A stretch of DNA of 41,820 bases from Legionella erythra (GTDB lineage Bacteria; Pseudomonadota; Gammaproteobacteria; Legionellales; Legionellaceae), in the NCBI RefSeq assembly GCF_001467615.1, contig NZ_LNYA01000011.1, forward strand, positions 1 to 41,820, in the 5' to 3' direction. Below are positions 24,569-33,110 of the stretch, piece after piece. Both the position numbers and the translations under genes were made by a program. Numbering within the stretch: position 1 is the first letter of the stretch; each line of letters opens with the position of its first letter. The notes beneath the pieces are model-generated. The model was not told the origin of the DNA and ran no database searches. It saw nothing but the letters and a program-made list of their open reading frames with translations.

Positions 24569-27500
24569 CTAAGCTTTATATTTTATCGTTTCAGCCTCTT
24601 TAACGATCGGTTGATGATGCACTTTTACTGTGTCTGCCATCTCCACCGGTTTACGCCGTGACAGCAGGCAGTAGGCAAAGGGTACGACATACAAGGAGAA
24701 GAAAGTACCCACGCTCATGCCGCCTAAAATGACAATACCCAATTGACGCCGGCTTTCAGCGCCGGCACCAAAAGCCAGGGCTAAAGGCAGGGCGCCGAGC
24801 AGCATGGCCATGGTGGTCATCAGGATAGGGCGTAAGCGGGCTTCAGCACCGGTTAATACCGCGGTCAATTTATCCTGACCTTGCTGAAGCCGTTGATTGG
24901 CAAATTCGGTGATCATAATGCCATGTTTGGTGATAAGGCCTATTAGGGTGACCATACCGATGTTGGTATAAATCGACAGGCTTTCACCGCAAAGGAAAAG
25001 GATCAGGGCGGCGCCTGCCAGCGAAAGGGGAACGCTTAGCAGGACGATTAGCGGATCAGTAAAACTCTCAAATTGCGCCGCCAATACCAGATAGATGAAT
25101 AATAGTGCCAGTAAAAAAGCAGATAAGCTGCTTCCGGAAGATTCGAGGTAATCTTTAATCGCACCGGTAAAATGGTATTGGATATCGTCAGGCAAGTAAT
25201 CGTGGAGCAGGTGCTCCACCCGTGATACGACTGTACTGATATGGGCATTGGGTGCAAGTTCAGCGGTAATGATTGCGGAACGTTGACGATTTAAATGCGG
25301 CAGGCTGTCAGGGCCAATGCTGTTATTGACTTCGACTAGGGTAGTCAGTGGAATCATGCGGCCATGGCCGCTTTGCACGTAGAGTTTATTTAAAATCGCA
25401 ATGTCGCTGCGCTGAGCTTGTTGCAATTGCAGAATGACCTTATAAGCCTGACCGTCGTAATTAAAGTTAACCGGGTTGTTACCGCCGAGCATGGTTGAGA
25501 GTAATTCGGCAATATCAGCGAGGTTGACTTCCAAATCGGCTGCCAGCTGGCGATTAATGGTGATGTCCACCTGTTCACTGTCGAGCGCCAGATTATTTTT
25601 GACGTGGCGCAATAATGGATCTTTGGACAAGCGTTTGACCAGGCCTGTGCCAATTTCATTGAGACGTAAATAAGAGGTATTGCTGACTAAGGCCAGGCTG
25701 AACTGACTGTTACCGCCGCTGCGATGACCTAAGGGATTGGGGCTGACGGGAAAAACATTAATGCCGGGGATTTTCTGCATTTTGTCACTTAGATCCTGAC
25801 TGATTTCTTTTTGCGAGCGTGAGCGTTTGTTCCACGGCGCTAATTTCAATAATGTAAAGGCCGCGGCAGGTTTGATGGAAACCATATAAGCCATTTTTTC
25901 TGGAATGGATTCATAAATGGCTTCCAGTTCACGCGTGTAGTAATCGGTATACGCTGTGCTGGAATTGGTTGGCGAACTGACTGGCCCAATTATATAAGCC
26001 TGATCTTCCACTGGCGCAATTTCCGCGCCAAGTTTCTGATAAGACAGCGTGCCTGCGCCTGCAAAAGCCAGTAATGACACAACCAGGATGATGGGTTTTT
26101 TCAGGGTATTTTGCAGGTTGCGCCGATAGGCATTGCCGAGGCGGGCAAATTGCCTGTCCAGCCAGTTTTGGTAGGGTGAATGACTTTTCTTCATCAGCCT
26201 TGAGCACATCATGGGGGAAAGGCTTAATGCGATAATGCCGGAATAAATAACTGTCAATGCCAGGGTAAAGCCGAATTGCAAAAATAATTTGCCGGTAAAC
26301 CCGGACACAAAACCCATAGGGGCATAAACGGCGCTCAGGGTTAAGGTCATGGCGATGACGGCGAACATGATTTCATTACTGCCCTTAATGGTTGCCTGCA
26401 TCGCCGAAAGTCCCGCCTCCATATGGCGGTGACAGTTTTCAAGAATGACAATGGCATCATCGACAACCAGGCCAATGGCCAGCACCATAGCCAGTAGAGT
26501 CAGCGAATTTAATTCAAATCCCAGCCAATACATGGGCCAGAAGGTGCAAATGAGGCAGATGGGAATTGTGATGATGGGAATGAGCGAGGCCCTTAAAGAT
26601 CCTAAAAATAAAAACACAACAAAGCCGACAAAGAGGGCGGCTTCGATGAACGTTTTATAGACCTGGTGGATCGATTCCTTAATGAAATGGGTGGAATCAA
26701 AAACCACTTCGGCTTGAAATCCAACGGGTAAGGTAGGACGCAGGCGTTTAAGTTCCTGATTGACGGCTTTAGCGACCTCGACCGGGTTGGCTGTGGATTG
26801 AGCGAGAATGGCTAAACCCACGGCGGGTTTACCATTCACCCGCAAGAGGTTATCTTCATGTTCGCTGCCCACTTTAATGATAGCGACTTCACCCAGACGA
26901 ATCAGTTGATTATTGCGTTTGGCAATCACCAATTCAGCAAAATGTTTGACGTTTTGAATGCGGGCGTGGGTGACGACAGTGTAATAACGGTTTTTACTTT
27001 TAATTTGCCCGCTGGGTACATCGATGTTCTGCTGCGTGAGTGTTCGTTTAATGTCGGCTACGGTAATGCCTCGGGCGGCCATCCTGACCGGATCCAGTGC
27101 GATTTTTACCGCATAGTCGCGTGCGCCATGATAAACCACCTCGCCGACTCCCTGAATTTCCTGCAATTGAGGTTTGATATTACGGGTGATGTAATCGGTT
27201 AATTCCAGTGCGTTTTTATTGGAGTCATGAAAGGCAATAACCACGACCGGATTAGCATCGTCATCATTTTTGCTGACAGTCGGTGCGTCACTGCCCAAGG
27301 GAAGACGCGGTTGAAGCGCCGACATTTTATTGCGAATTTCATTCACGGCTTCATTAATATCCACACCCAATTGAAATTCGACATTGATGCGGCTTTTACT
27401 GAGCAGGCTGGTTGAACGAATCAGATCGACCCCAGGCACACTGGTTAATAGGTTTTCAATGGGGATGGTAATTTCTTTTTCAATCAGATCCGGACTGGCC

Positions 27501-27658
27501 CCATCAAAAACGGTCATGATCGTGACCACGGGTTTATCAATGTTTGGCAAATGACGCACAGGCAATTGTTTAAAATGCAATAAACCGGTAATCACCAGCA
27601 GTAAGGTCAGGACGATAGTGAAGACTGGGCGCTTGATGCAGCGCTCAGGAAACGTCAC
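24569..27658 (-). CDS. RND efflux permease (HAE1 type)
   Basis: Inner-membrane proton-driven pump of the AcrB/MexB/VexF superfamily, 1029 residues with twelve membrane segments and two large periplasmic loops in the usual duplicated arrangement. The proton-relay aspartates D400-D401 are visible in 'AIGLVVDDAIVILENCHRH', and the Lys of TM10 in 'IGLITKHGIMITEFANQRL'. The N-terminal 'FPERCIKRPVFTIVLTLLLVITG' is family-typical. The start overlaps the stop of the adaptor gene by 4 nt (ATGA), so the two are translationally coupled. No outer-membrane channel gene is adjacent; it would have to use a TolC-like protein encoded elsewhere. Substrates cannot be predicted. Confidence 0.96.
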   Translation of the reverse strand: MTFPERCIKRPVFTIVLTLLLVITGLLHFKQLPVRHLPNIDKPVVTIMTVFDGASPDLIEKEITIPIENLLTSVPGVDLIRSTSLLSKSRINVEFQLGVDINEAVNEIRNKMSALQPRLPLGSDAPTVSKNDDDANPVVVIAFHDSNKNALELTDYITRNIKPQLQEIQGVGEVVYHGARDYAVKIALDPVRMAARGITVADIKRTLTQQNIDVPSGQIKSKNRYYTVVTHARIQNVKHFAELVIAKRNNQLIRLGEVAIIKVGSEHEDNLLRVNGKPAVGLAILAQSTANPVEVAKAVNQELKRLRPTLPVGFQAEVVFDSTHFIKESIHQVYKTFIEAALFVGFVVFLFLGSLRASLIPIITIPICLICTFWPMYWLGFELNSLTLLAMVLAIGLVVDDAIVILENCHRHMEAGLSAMQATIKGSNEIMFAVIAMTLTLSAVYAPMGFVSGFTGKLFLQFGFTLALTVIYSGIIALSLSPMMCSRLMKKSHSPYQNWLDRQFARLGNAYRRNLQNTLKKPIILVVSLLAFAGAGTLSYQKLGAEIAPVEDQAYIIGPVSSPTNSSTAYTDYYTRELEAIYESIPEKMAYMVSIKPAAAFTLLKLAPWNKRSRSQKEISQDLSDKMQKIPGINVFPVSPNPLGHRSGGNSQFSLALVSNTSYLRLNEIGTGLVKRLSKDPLLRHVKNNLALDSEQVDITINRQLAADLEVNLADIAELLSTMLGGNNPVNFNYDGQAYKVILQLQQAQRSDIAILNKLYVQSGHGRMIPLTTLVEVNNSIGPDSLPHLNRQRSAIITAELAPNAHISTVVSRVEHLLHDYLPDDIQYHFTGAIKDYLESSGSSLSAFLLALLFIYLVLAAQFESFTDPLIVLLSVPLSLAGAALILFLCGESLSIYTNIGMVTLIGLITKHGIMITEFANQRLQQGQDKLTAVLTGAEARLRPILMTTMAMLLGALPLALAFGAGAESRRQLGIVILGGMSVGTFFSLYVVPFAYCLLSRRKPVEMADTVKVHHQPIVKEAETIKYKA

Positions 27659-28713
27659 GGTGCACCATGGGCAACAGCGACCACGCGACTTCCTTCTTTG
27701 AGCTTGTGTTGCCCGCGGATAATGACGACATCATCGGGGTTTAAGCCGCTGTTAATTTCAGTGAGTGCTTTATAGTGGGCGCCGGTTTGCACGCGAAGGG
27801 CCACGGCCCTGCCGTCACGCAGGACAAAAACGCGCTGGCCATTGATGGTAGGAATGAGACTTTCTTCCGGAACAAACAGGCGCTTTTTTTCTTTGCCCAA
27901 CTGATGGCTGACCCGCACGAAAAGGCCGGCTGACAAGAGTTGCCTGTCGTTATCGATTAACGCCTCGACCGCAATCGTACGCGTTTCCTTATCGATGGAC
28001 GGCGCAATGTAATTGACAACCCCTTTGAAGCTGTGTTTGGGGAAGGCTTCAGAAAAAACCCGCACTTGCTGGCCTAATTTTAAACGGGTTAAAAAGCGTT
28101 CAGGCAGGCTGTATTCAATGCGCAACTGGTGATTGGCAATGAGGCGGACTAAGGGTTGTCCAACATTCACATACTGACCGACACTGACTTTTCTGGACCC
28201 CAGGGTGCCAGAAAATGGGGCTTTCAGGCGCAGTTTTGCCAATTGCGCCTGTTTAACTTTGACGCGGTTTTGCTTATCTTTCAAATCAGCAAGCACCTGA
28301 TCTTGAGCCTGCTCGGACGCCAGTCCGCGTTTGGCGAGTTCGGTGGTTCGTTTGTAATTGGTTTCGCTCAGTTCAAGATTAGCTTTCGCAGTCGCCAATT
28401 CACTCCTTAAGACAGTATCATCGAGCTGGATGAGCAGTGTGCCTTTTTTAACGTCGGTGCCCGGCTTAAAATGAATGGCGGTGATTTGCCCGGCCAATTC
28501 CGAACTGATGTCAATGTTGTCGACGCTGGCTAAGGAGCCTAAGGTTTCAAATTCCTCGGCAAATACCTTTTCTTTGACGCGCGAGACTTCCACGGTAATG
28601 GGTTTAGCCCGTGTGACGGAAGGCAGTTCGGCATCAACACGGTTAAAATAAAAATAGCAGGCACCTGCTATGGCCATGAAGCAGAACAGAAGAAGTGTGA
28701 AGCGAAATTTCAT
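27655..28713 (-). CDS. RND membrane-fusion (periplasmic adaptor) protein
   Basis: A 352-residue adaptor that joins the RND permease to an outer-membrane channel. An N-terminal membrane anchor ('FTLLLFCFMAIAGACYFYF') is followed by a barrel-sandwich half ('GQITAIHFKPGTDVKKGTLLIQLDD'), an alpha-hairpin ('LRSELATAKANLELSETNYKRTTELAKRGLAS'), the lipoyl return ('LRLKAPFSGTLGSRKVSVGQYVNVGQPLVRLI') and beta-barrel domains. ATG 28713 is preferred over an in-frame GTG nine bases upstream. It is the first gene of a two-gene operon with the permease; no local regulator gene is visible. Confidence 0.95.
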   Translation of the reverse strand: MKFRFTLLLFCFMAIAGACYFYFNRVDAELPSVTRAKPITVEVSRVKEKVFAEEFETLGSLASVDNIDISSELAGQITAIHFKPGTDVKKGTLLIQLDDTVLRSELATAKANLELSETNYKRTTELAKRGLASEQAQDQVLADLKDKQNRVKVKQAQLAKLRLKAPFSGTLGSRKVSVGQYVNVGQPLVRLIANHQLRIEYSLPERFLTRLKLGQQVRVFSEAFPKHSFKGVVNYIAPSIDKETRTIAVEALIDNDRQLLSAGLFVRVSHQLGKEKKRLFVPEESLIPTINGQRVFVLRDGRAVALRVQTGAHYKALTEINSGLNPDDVVIIRGQHKLKEGSRVVAVAHGAP

Positions 28714-28771
28714 GCCAGGCACCGAGGATTAGATGGGGAAAAATTATAAAGCAATTTGCAGCATTATTCAA

Positions 28772-28815
28772 AATTGACGGCGGCACACGCGTGGTGTGCC
28801 AGAGGTGGGTCAATT
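28772..28815. terminator. Nested inverted repeat after the 100-residue gene
   Basis: Inner stem GGCACAC (28782-28788) with GTGTGCC (28794-28800), loop GCGTG; outer arms AATTGAC (28772-28778) with GTCAATT (28809-28815). On the minus strand it lies 15 nt after the small conserved gene and ends in an AT-rich stretch, so it could terminate that transcript just ahead of the RND operon. Confidence 0.45.
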
Positions 28816-28830
28816 CAATTCTGAGAACGG

Positions 28831-29133
28831 CTAGTTGCCCGTGGTGTCGTCCTCAGCAAGCCATTGGTTCAGTGTTTCAATTATTTTTCGTGCCTGCTCG
28901 TTGCTTGAAATATTGAATTTGGATTTCATCCAGTACTGGTTGTTACGCTTTTGGTAGCGGCGAATGGAATATTTAACCGGACCATAGGCCTTTTGGGTAT
29001 TATCCCAATCCTGATAACGAAACAGGATGGTCGTCCAGGCTCCCTTGGAAAGAATTTCCTTGCCCAGCTCTTTCGTTGTTTCCATGCCGTCATCTGCAAA
29101 GGCAATGGTAATTTCATCAATACTTTCAGCCAT
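28831..29133 (-). CDS. Small conserved protein of unknown function
   Basis: A 100-residue acidic-start cytosolic protein of a type seen in many gammaproteobacteria, with no named function that I can assign. The core 'GAWTTILFRYQDWD...YGPVKYSIRRYQKRNNQYWMKSKFNISSNEQARKIIETL' alternates strands and ends in a helix, a pattern loosely like the PC4/single-strand nucleic acid-binding fold, but this is only an impression. GGGA lies shortly before the ATG. It is followed by a nested hairpin and lies between the RND operon and a secreted DUF2845-like gene. Confidence 0.75.
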   Translation of the reverse strand: MAESIDEITIAFADDGMETTKELGKEILSKGAWTTILFRYQDWDNTQKAYGPVKYSIRRYQKRNNQYWMKSKFNISSNEQARKIIETLNQWLAEDDTTGN

Positions 29134-29153
29134 TCATACTATCCCGATAAAAT

Positions 29154-29711
29154 TTAATCGATGGATTGTAATTTGCCATCGACAAATGTCAAGGTAACGG
29201 GTGATTGATATTGACCGGGTTGATAAATCCATAGTTGCGGTTTCTGGGCTGTGGCTACCGGTTGATTGATGTAAGTGTTGTTCACCAGCGAGGGGTTGCC
29301 GCAGGAGCCATAGACCCTTCCAACGGGATCACCGACCTGGATGCTGGTCCCGCCGCAGATGGAAAAAGCATTGGTGTCGGAACCATTTAATTTGACGCTG
29401 TAGACTTTATTGTTGACGACATCGACCTGCAGTTGGGCGCCGCTGCTGGTTCCGACTGGTAATGACCAGACGCCATAAAAGGCCGTGCTGGAACCCTGAT
29501 TGTTAAAAAACAATTGCTGAACCTGCACTTTCTGCATGATAGGGTTATTGGATTCCTGTTTGCTTAATGGTTCGCCGCAGGCTGCCCTGACCTGATCCTC
29601 GGTCATGCCGACATTAATGTAGCCGGCCTTTTGAGGGCAATAAAGGGATTGTGCAGCAAAACCTGTGCATGAGAGGAGCAGCAATCCAAGGGTCGTTAAC
29701 ACACGGTTCAT
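29154..29711 (-). CDS. DUF2845-like secreted protein
   Basis: A 185-residue exported protein. A signal peptide covers about residues 1-20 ('VLTTLGLLLLSCTGFAAQS'). The mature part has a first Cys-containing module ('YINVGMTEDQVRAACGEPLSKQE') and a second similar one ('SIQVGDPVGRVYGSCGNPSLVNN'), each of the form hydrophobic-x-V-G-x-x-x-x-x-V-x-x-x-C-G-x-P, as in SmpA/DUF2845-type repeats. Function is unknown. ATG 29711 is chosen because GAGGG lies five nt upstream and the signal peptide begins there. Confidence 0.82.
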   Translation of the reverse strand: MNRVLTTLGLLLLSCTGFAAQSLYCPQKAGYINVGMTEDQVRAACGEPLSKQESNNPIMQKVQVQQLFFNNQGSSTAFYGVWSLPVGTSSGAQLQVDVVNNKVYSVKLNGSDTNAFSICGGTSIQVGDPVGRVYGSCGNPSLVNNTYINQPVATAQKPQLWIYQPGQYQSPVTLTFVDGKLQSID

Positions 29712-29782
29712 GGCAGCCCTCAACGTCGTATTCTTTGCTTCAAGTATAGCTGCTCTCACTTAAAAAAGGAGGCTGCCTTTTC

Positions 29783-30358
29783 CTAAAGAATCGGTAAAGG
29801 CATGGATGCGCTGATAAACAGGGTAATGACTTTAATGATGATCATAATAATGATGGGTGAGAAATCAAAACCGGAAATATCAGGGATGATTTTACGTCCC
29901 AAAGCCAGTAACGGGTTAGTCATCACCGCCAGTACTTCCCCGGCCGGATGGTGCCATTGCGGGTTAACCCAACTCATAAGTGCCCGGATTAACACCATGA
30001 AGAATAGAAGATTAAGGGGCTGGACAATGAGGTCGGCGGCTGTAAAAAGAATCAGGTAAGGGAAGGGCATAATAGCGCCATAAACAATCAGGCCGATTAG
30101 AAAGAATTTAATCAATTCTACCACGATGACAAAGAGCAGGGTAATCCAGTCGTAGCGTTTGGGCGCTGGCTGATTTTTGTAGACTAAGCGCTCGACTGGG
30201 CCGATGACCGGGTTGAGCAAGCCGTTAATGCCCTGGCTTATGGGATGCAGGGCGCTGATGCGGAAATACCGTAAAAAAATACGAGCCCATAACAATAACA
30301 GGATTAACGAAAAAAACAGACTGACGAGGTAATACCCTACAGTTACAAGGCCTGTCAT
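29783..30358 (-). CDS. yggT: YggT-family membrane protein
   Basis: A 191-residue inner-membrane protein with two YggT repeats: 'LLLLWARIFLRYF...ISQGINGLLNPVIGPVERLV' and 'VLIRALMSWVNPQWHHPAGEVLAVMTNPLLALGRKIIPDISGFDFSPIIIMIII'. Four to six hydrophobic segments are visible. The family has been linked to osmotic stress and to ion homeostasis, but the biochemical role is unsettled. GAGGAG lies upstream of the ATG. It follows yggS and proC on the same strand, the order found in Pseudomonas and many other gammaproteobacteria. Confidence 0.93.
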   Translation of the reverse strand: MTGLVTVGYYLVSLFFSLILLLLWARIFLRYFRISALHPISQGINGLLNPVIGPVERLVYKNQPAPKRYDWITLLFVIVVELIKFFLIGLIVYGAIMPFPYLILFTAADLIVQPLNLLFFMVLIRALMSWVNPQWHHPAGEVLAVMTNPLLALGRKIIPDISGFDFSPIIIMIIIKVITLFISASMPLPIL

Positions 30359-30421
30359 AAAATCTCCTCAAGGGATAGCGGTTAAGGCAAGGCTGATGGA
30401 TCAGGCCATGCTTGAATGGTG

Positions 30422-31234
30422 TTAATTTTTTGGCTTTTTTGAGGCAGTGTCAATAGAACCCAGTTCGTTTGCGCGATTAAATGCTCCTTTCACGGCTGAA
30501 TCAATCATTACCGCAAACCCTTGCGTTTGCAATACGCCAAGGGCTGCAGCCGTGGTGCCGGCAGGGGAGGTCACTTTTTCACGCAGGGCCCGGGCTGACA
30601 GGCCGCTTTCCTGAAGCAGGACCGCGGCGCCCCGAACGGTTTGAGAAACAAAATCAGTCGCCTGAGCCTCTTTAAGGCCGAGTTTTGTTGCTGCATCGAC
30701 CAGGGCCTCAATCAATAAAAAAACATAGGCAGGGCCGCTGCCTGAGATGGCGGTAAATGCATTGAGGTCTGTTTCGTCAACCCAGGTATAAATCCCCGCA
30801 CTTTGAAAAAGCGCTTCGACGCGTTGTTTTTGTGTGGCGGTTAAGGCTTGATTGGCTGCCAGCGGTGTGGCGCCAAGTCCAACGGCATGCGGTAGATTGG
30901 GCATGCAGCGGATAATGGCCTGCCCGGGTGTGCAAAATGACTGGATAAACGCAAGGCTTACGCCGGCCGCCACGGAAATGACCACCGCTTCTGGCGGAAT
31001 AAAGGAGCCGATTTCACGGAGGACCTCAGCCATTTTGGCCGGCTTGACCGTCAGGAACAGAATATCGGTATGACGTCCGATCGCGGCCTTGTTGTCTGCA
31101 TAGCATCGCAAAGAACCGAGCTGGCCGGTTTTAAGCGAGGGGGAAGCGGCACTTACCGTCAGGGTTTTATTTCTTTCAAAGCCCTGAATCAGGGCGCGTG
31201 CCATATTACCATAACCAATAAAAGTAATGTTCAT
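30422..31234 (-). CDS. proC: Pyrroline-5-carboxylate reductase
   Basis: Reduces pyrroline-5-carboxylate to proline using NAD(P)H. 270 residues, usual length. The Rossmann N-terminus 'ITFIGYGNMARALIQGF' and the C-terminal dimerisation/substrate domain 'ISGSGPAYVFLLIEALVDAATKLG' and 'KVTSPAGTTAAALGVL' are intact. It is preceded closely by yggS (3-nt gap) and followed by yggT, so the three form one transcript. Confidence 0.96.
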   Translation of the reverse strand: MNITFIGYGNMARALIQGFERNKTLTVSAASPSLKTGQLGSLRCYADNKAAIGRHTDILFLTVKPAKMAEVLREIGSFIPPEAVVISVAAGVSLAFIQSFCTPGQAIIRCMPNLPHAVGLGATPLAANQALTATQKQRVEALFQSAGIYTWVDETDLNAFTAISGSGPAYVFLLIEALVDAATKLGLKEAQATDFVSQTVRGAAVLLQESGLSARALREKVTSPAGTTAAALGVLQTQGFAVMIDSAVKGAFNRANELGSIDTASKKPKN

Positions 31235-31237
31235 TCA

Positions 31238-31933
31238 TCATGTCCTGTTATGAGGGCGCTCGCCAAAGATAGCGCGGCCAATGCGGATAAAGGTACTGCC
31301 GGCACGGATGGCGGCCTGCAAATCATCGCTCATGCCCATCGATAAGGTATCCATCTGCAAGTGCAGGCGCTGATTGGTTTCCTTAAGCAAGGCGGTGAGT
31401 CGTTGCAGGCTGGCATACTGTGCTTCCTCATCCGCCAAGGGTTTGGGGATGGCCATAAAGCCACGCAGACATAAACCGGGCAAGGTGTTAATGCATTTAA
31501 CCAACGCATCGATTTTCGCAGGATCAATGCCGGACTTGCTGGGTTCATTATCGAGATTAATCTGAATGCAGAGGTTAAGCGGCGGCTTATCGGCCGGGCG
31601 TGCCTGCGACAGAAGGCGGGCGATTTTTTCCCGATCAACGCTGTGAACCCAGTCAAAATGCCTGGCGATGCCCTCGGTTTTATTGCTTTGCAGTGGGCCG
31701 ATAAAATGCCAGGTCAGCGGCAGGTGCCGCAGGAGCTTCATTTTTTCGAAAGCCTCCTGCCAATAATTTTCACCGATGTTAGACAGGCCGGCCGCAAAGG
31801 CTTCGCTTATCGCGCTGACAGGCTGACCTTTGCTCACGGCCATGATGCGAATGGTCTGCGGCTCACGCTGGCAGGCTTTGGCACTCTGGGAGACTTGTTG
31901 CTGAATAAGGTGTATGCGTTCGGCAATGGTCAT
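31238..31933 (-). CDS. PLP homeostasis protein YggS
   Basis: Pyridoxal-phosphate-binding protein (PLPBP/YggS/PROSC) that buffers PLP and affects amino-acid metabolism; no enzyme reaction is established. The PLP-binding Lys lies in 'IMAVSKGQPVSAI', with 'IGENYWQEAFEK', 'WHFIGPLQSNK' and the phosphate-binding 'LSMGMSDDLQAAIRAGSTFIRIGRAIFG' near the end. It is 231 residues from the ATG at 31933; a TTG seven codons upstream is less likely. It is first in the yggS-proC-yggT run and divergent from pilT, the standard pilT-yggS arrangement. Confidence 0.95.
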   Translation of the reverse strand: MTIAERIHLIQQQVSQSAKACQREPQTIRIMAVSKGQPVSAISEAFAAGLSNIGENYWQEAFEKMKLLRHLPLTWHFIGPLQSNKTEGIARHFDWVHSVDREKIARLLSQARPADKPPLNLCIQINLDNEPSKSGIDPAKIDALVKCINTLPGLCLRGFMAIPKPLADEEAQYASLQRLTALLKETNQRLHLQMDTLSMGMSDDLQAAIRAGSTFIRIGRAIFGERPHNRT

Positions 31934-32064
31934 GGTATTGTCGGCTGATTGCAAAAAGCTAACGATATCAAAGCCGCTTCATCCTCACAATCATTGCCCC
32001 ACGGCAGTTAGTGAGCTACTCTATGAAATAGTGATAGTCAGCAACGTGATGACAGGGATTGGAT

Positions 32065-33099
32065 ATGGACATTGCCGAGTTGTTAGCTTTTTCAGTTAAA
32101 AATAATTCCTCGGATCTGCATTTATCGGCAGGGTTGCCCCCGATGATTCGTGTCGACGGCGATTTGCGGCGCATTAACGTGCCGGCTTTGGAGCACAAGG
32201 ATGTCATTAAAATCATTTACGACATCATGAATGACAAACAACGCAAGGAATTTGAGGAGCATCTCGAAACCGACTTTTCATTTGAAATTCTCAACCTTGC
32301 GCGCTTCAGGGTCAACGCCTTTACCCAGTCACGGGGTGCCGGTGCGGTATTCCGAACCATTCCGTCCAAAATTTTAAGCATGGAGGATTTGGGGTTGCCG
32401 CCTATTTTTACCGAAATGGCCAGTTACCCCAAGGGGTTGGTGCTGGTTACAGGACCGACCGGATCGGGTAAAAGTACCACGCTTGCGGCAGTCATCGATT
32501 ACATCAATTCCAACCGCTATGAGCATATTCTGACCGTCGAAGATCCCATCGAATTCGTCCACAACAGCAAGAAATGCTTAGTCAACCAGCGGGAAGTGCA
32601 CCGTGATACGCACAGTTTCAATGCGGCCCTGCGTTCAGCCCTGCGTGAAGACCCCGACATTATTCTCGTAGGGGAGCTTCGGGATTTGGAAACCATTCGT
32701 CTCGCCATGACCGCGGCAGAAACCGGACACTTAGTTTTCGGCACGCTGCACACCAACTCGGCAACCAAAACCATTAACCGGATTATTGACGTGTTCCCTG
32801 GTGAAGAAAAGTCGATGATCCGCTCGATGTTATCTGAATCATTAATGGCTGTGGTAGCACAAAGTCTGTTAAAGAAAGTGGGCGGCGGGCGGGTGGCGGC
32901 GCTGGAAATCATGATTTGCAATTCAGCCATCCGAAACCTGATTCGTGAAGATAAAGTGGCACAGATGTATTCGTCCATTCAGACGGGGCAGGCCAAGGGC
33001 ATGCAGACGCTTGATCAGCATTTGACCCAGCTTGTTCACGACAACCTCATTGCCAAACACACGGCACGGGATGTAGCGATTAATAAAACCCTGTTTTAG
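32065..33099 (+). CDS. pilT: Type IV pilus retraction ATPase PilT
   Basis: Hexameric cytoplasmic ATPase that depolymerises type IV pili, driving twitching. From the ATG at 32065 (AGGGA seven nt upstream) it is 344 residues, the standard PilT length. It has the N-terminal PAS-like domain ('SDLHLSAGLPPMIRVDGDL'), Walker A 'GPTGSGKSTTLAA', the Asp box, Walker B 'DIILVGELRDLETIR', the His box 'TGHLVFGTLHTNSA', and the retraction-specific 'AIRNLIRE' motif near the end. In relatives it precedes pilU, but here it is followed by a repeat region and the minus-strand gene rph. Confidence 0.97.
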   Translation: MDIAELLAFSVKNNSSDLHLSAGLPPMIRVDGDLRRINVPALEHKDVIKIIYDIMNDKQRKEFEEHLETDFSFEILNLARFRVNAFTQSRGAGAVFRTIPSKILSMEDLGLPPIFTEMASYPKGLVLVTGPTGSGKSTTLAAVIDYINSNRYEHILTVEDPIEFVHNSKKCLVNQREVHRDTHSFNAALRSALREDPDIILVGELRDLETIRLAMTAAETGHLVFGTLHTNSATKTINRIIDVFPGEEKSMIRSMLSESLMAVVAQSLLKKVGGGRVAALEIMICNSAIRNLIREDKVAQMYSSIQTGQAKGMQTLDQHLTQLVHDNLIAKHTARDVAINKTLF

Positions 33100-33110
33100 T
33101 TCGAACGCGT

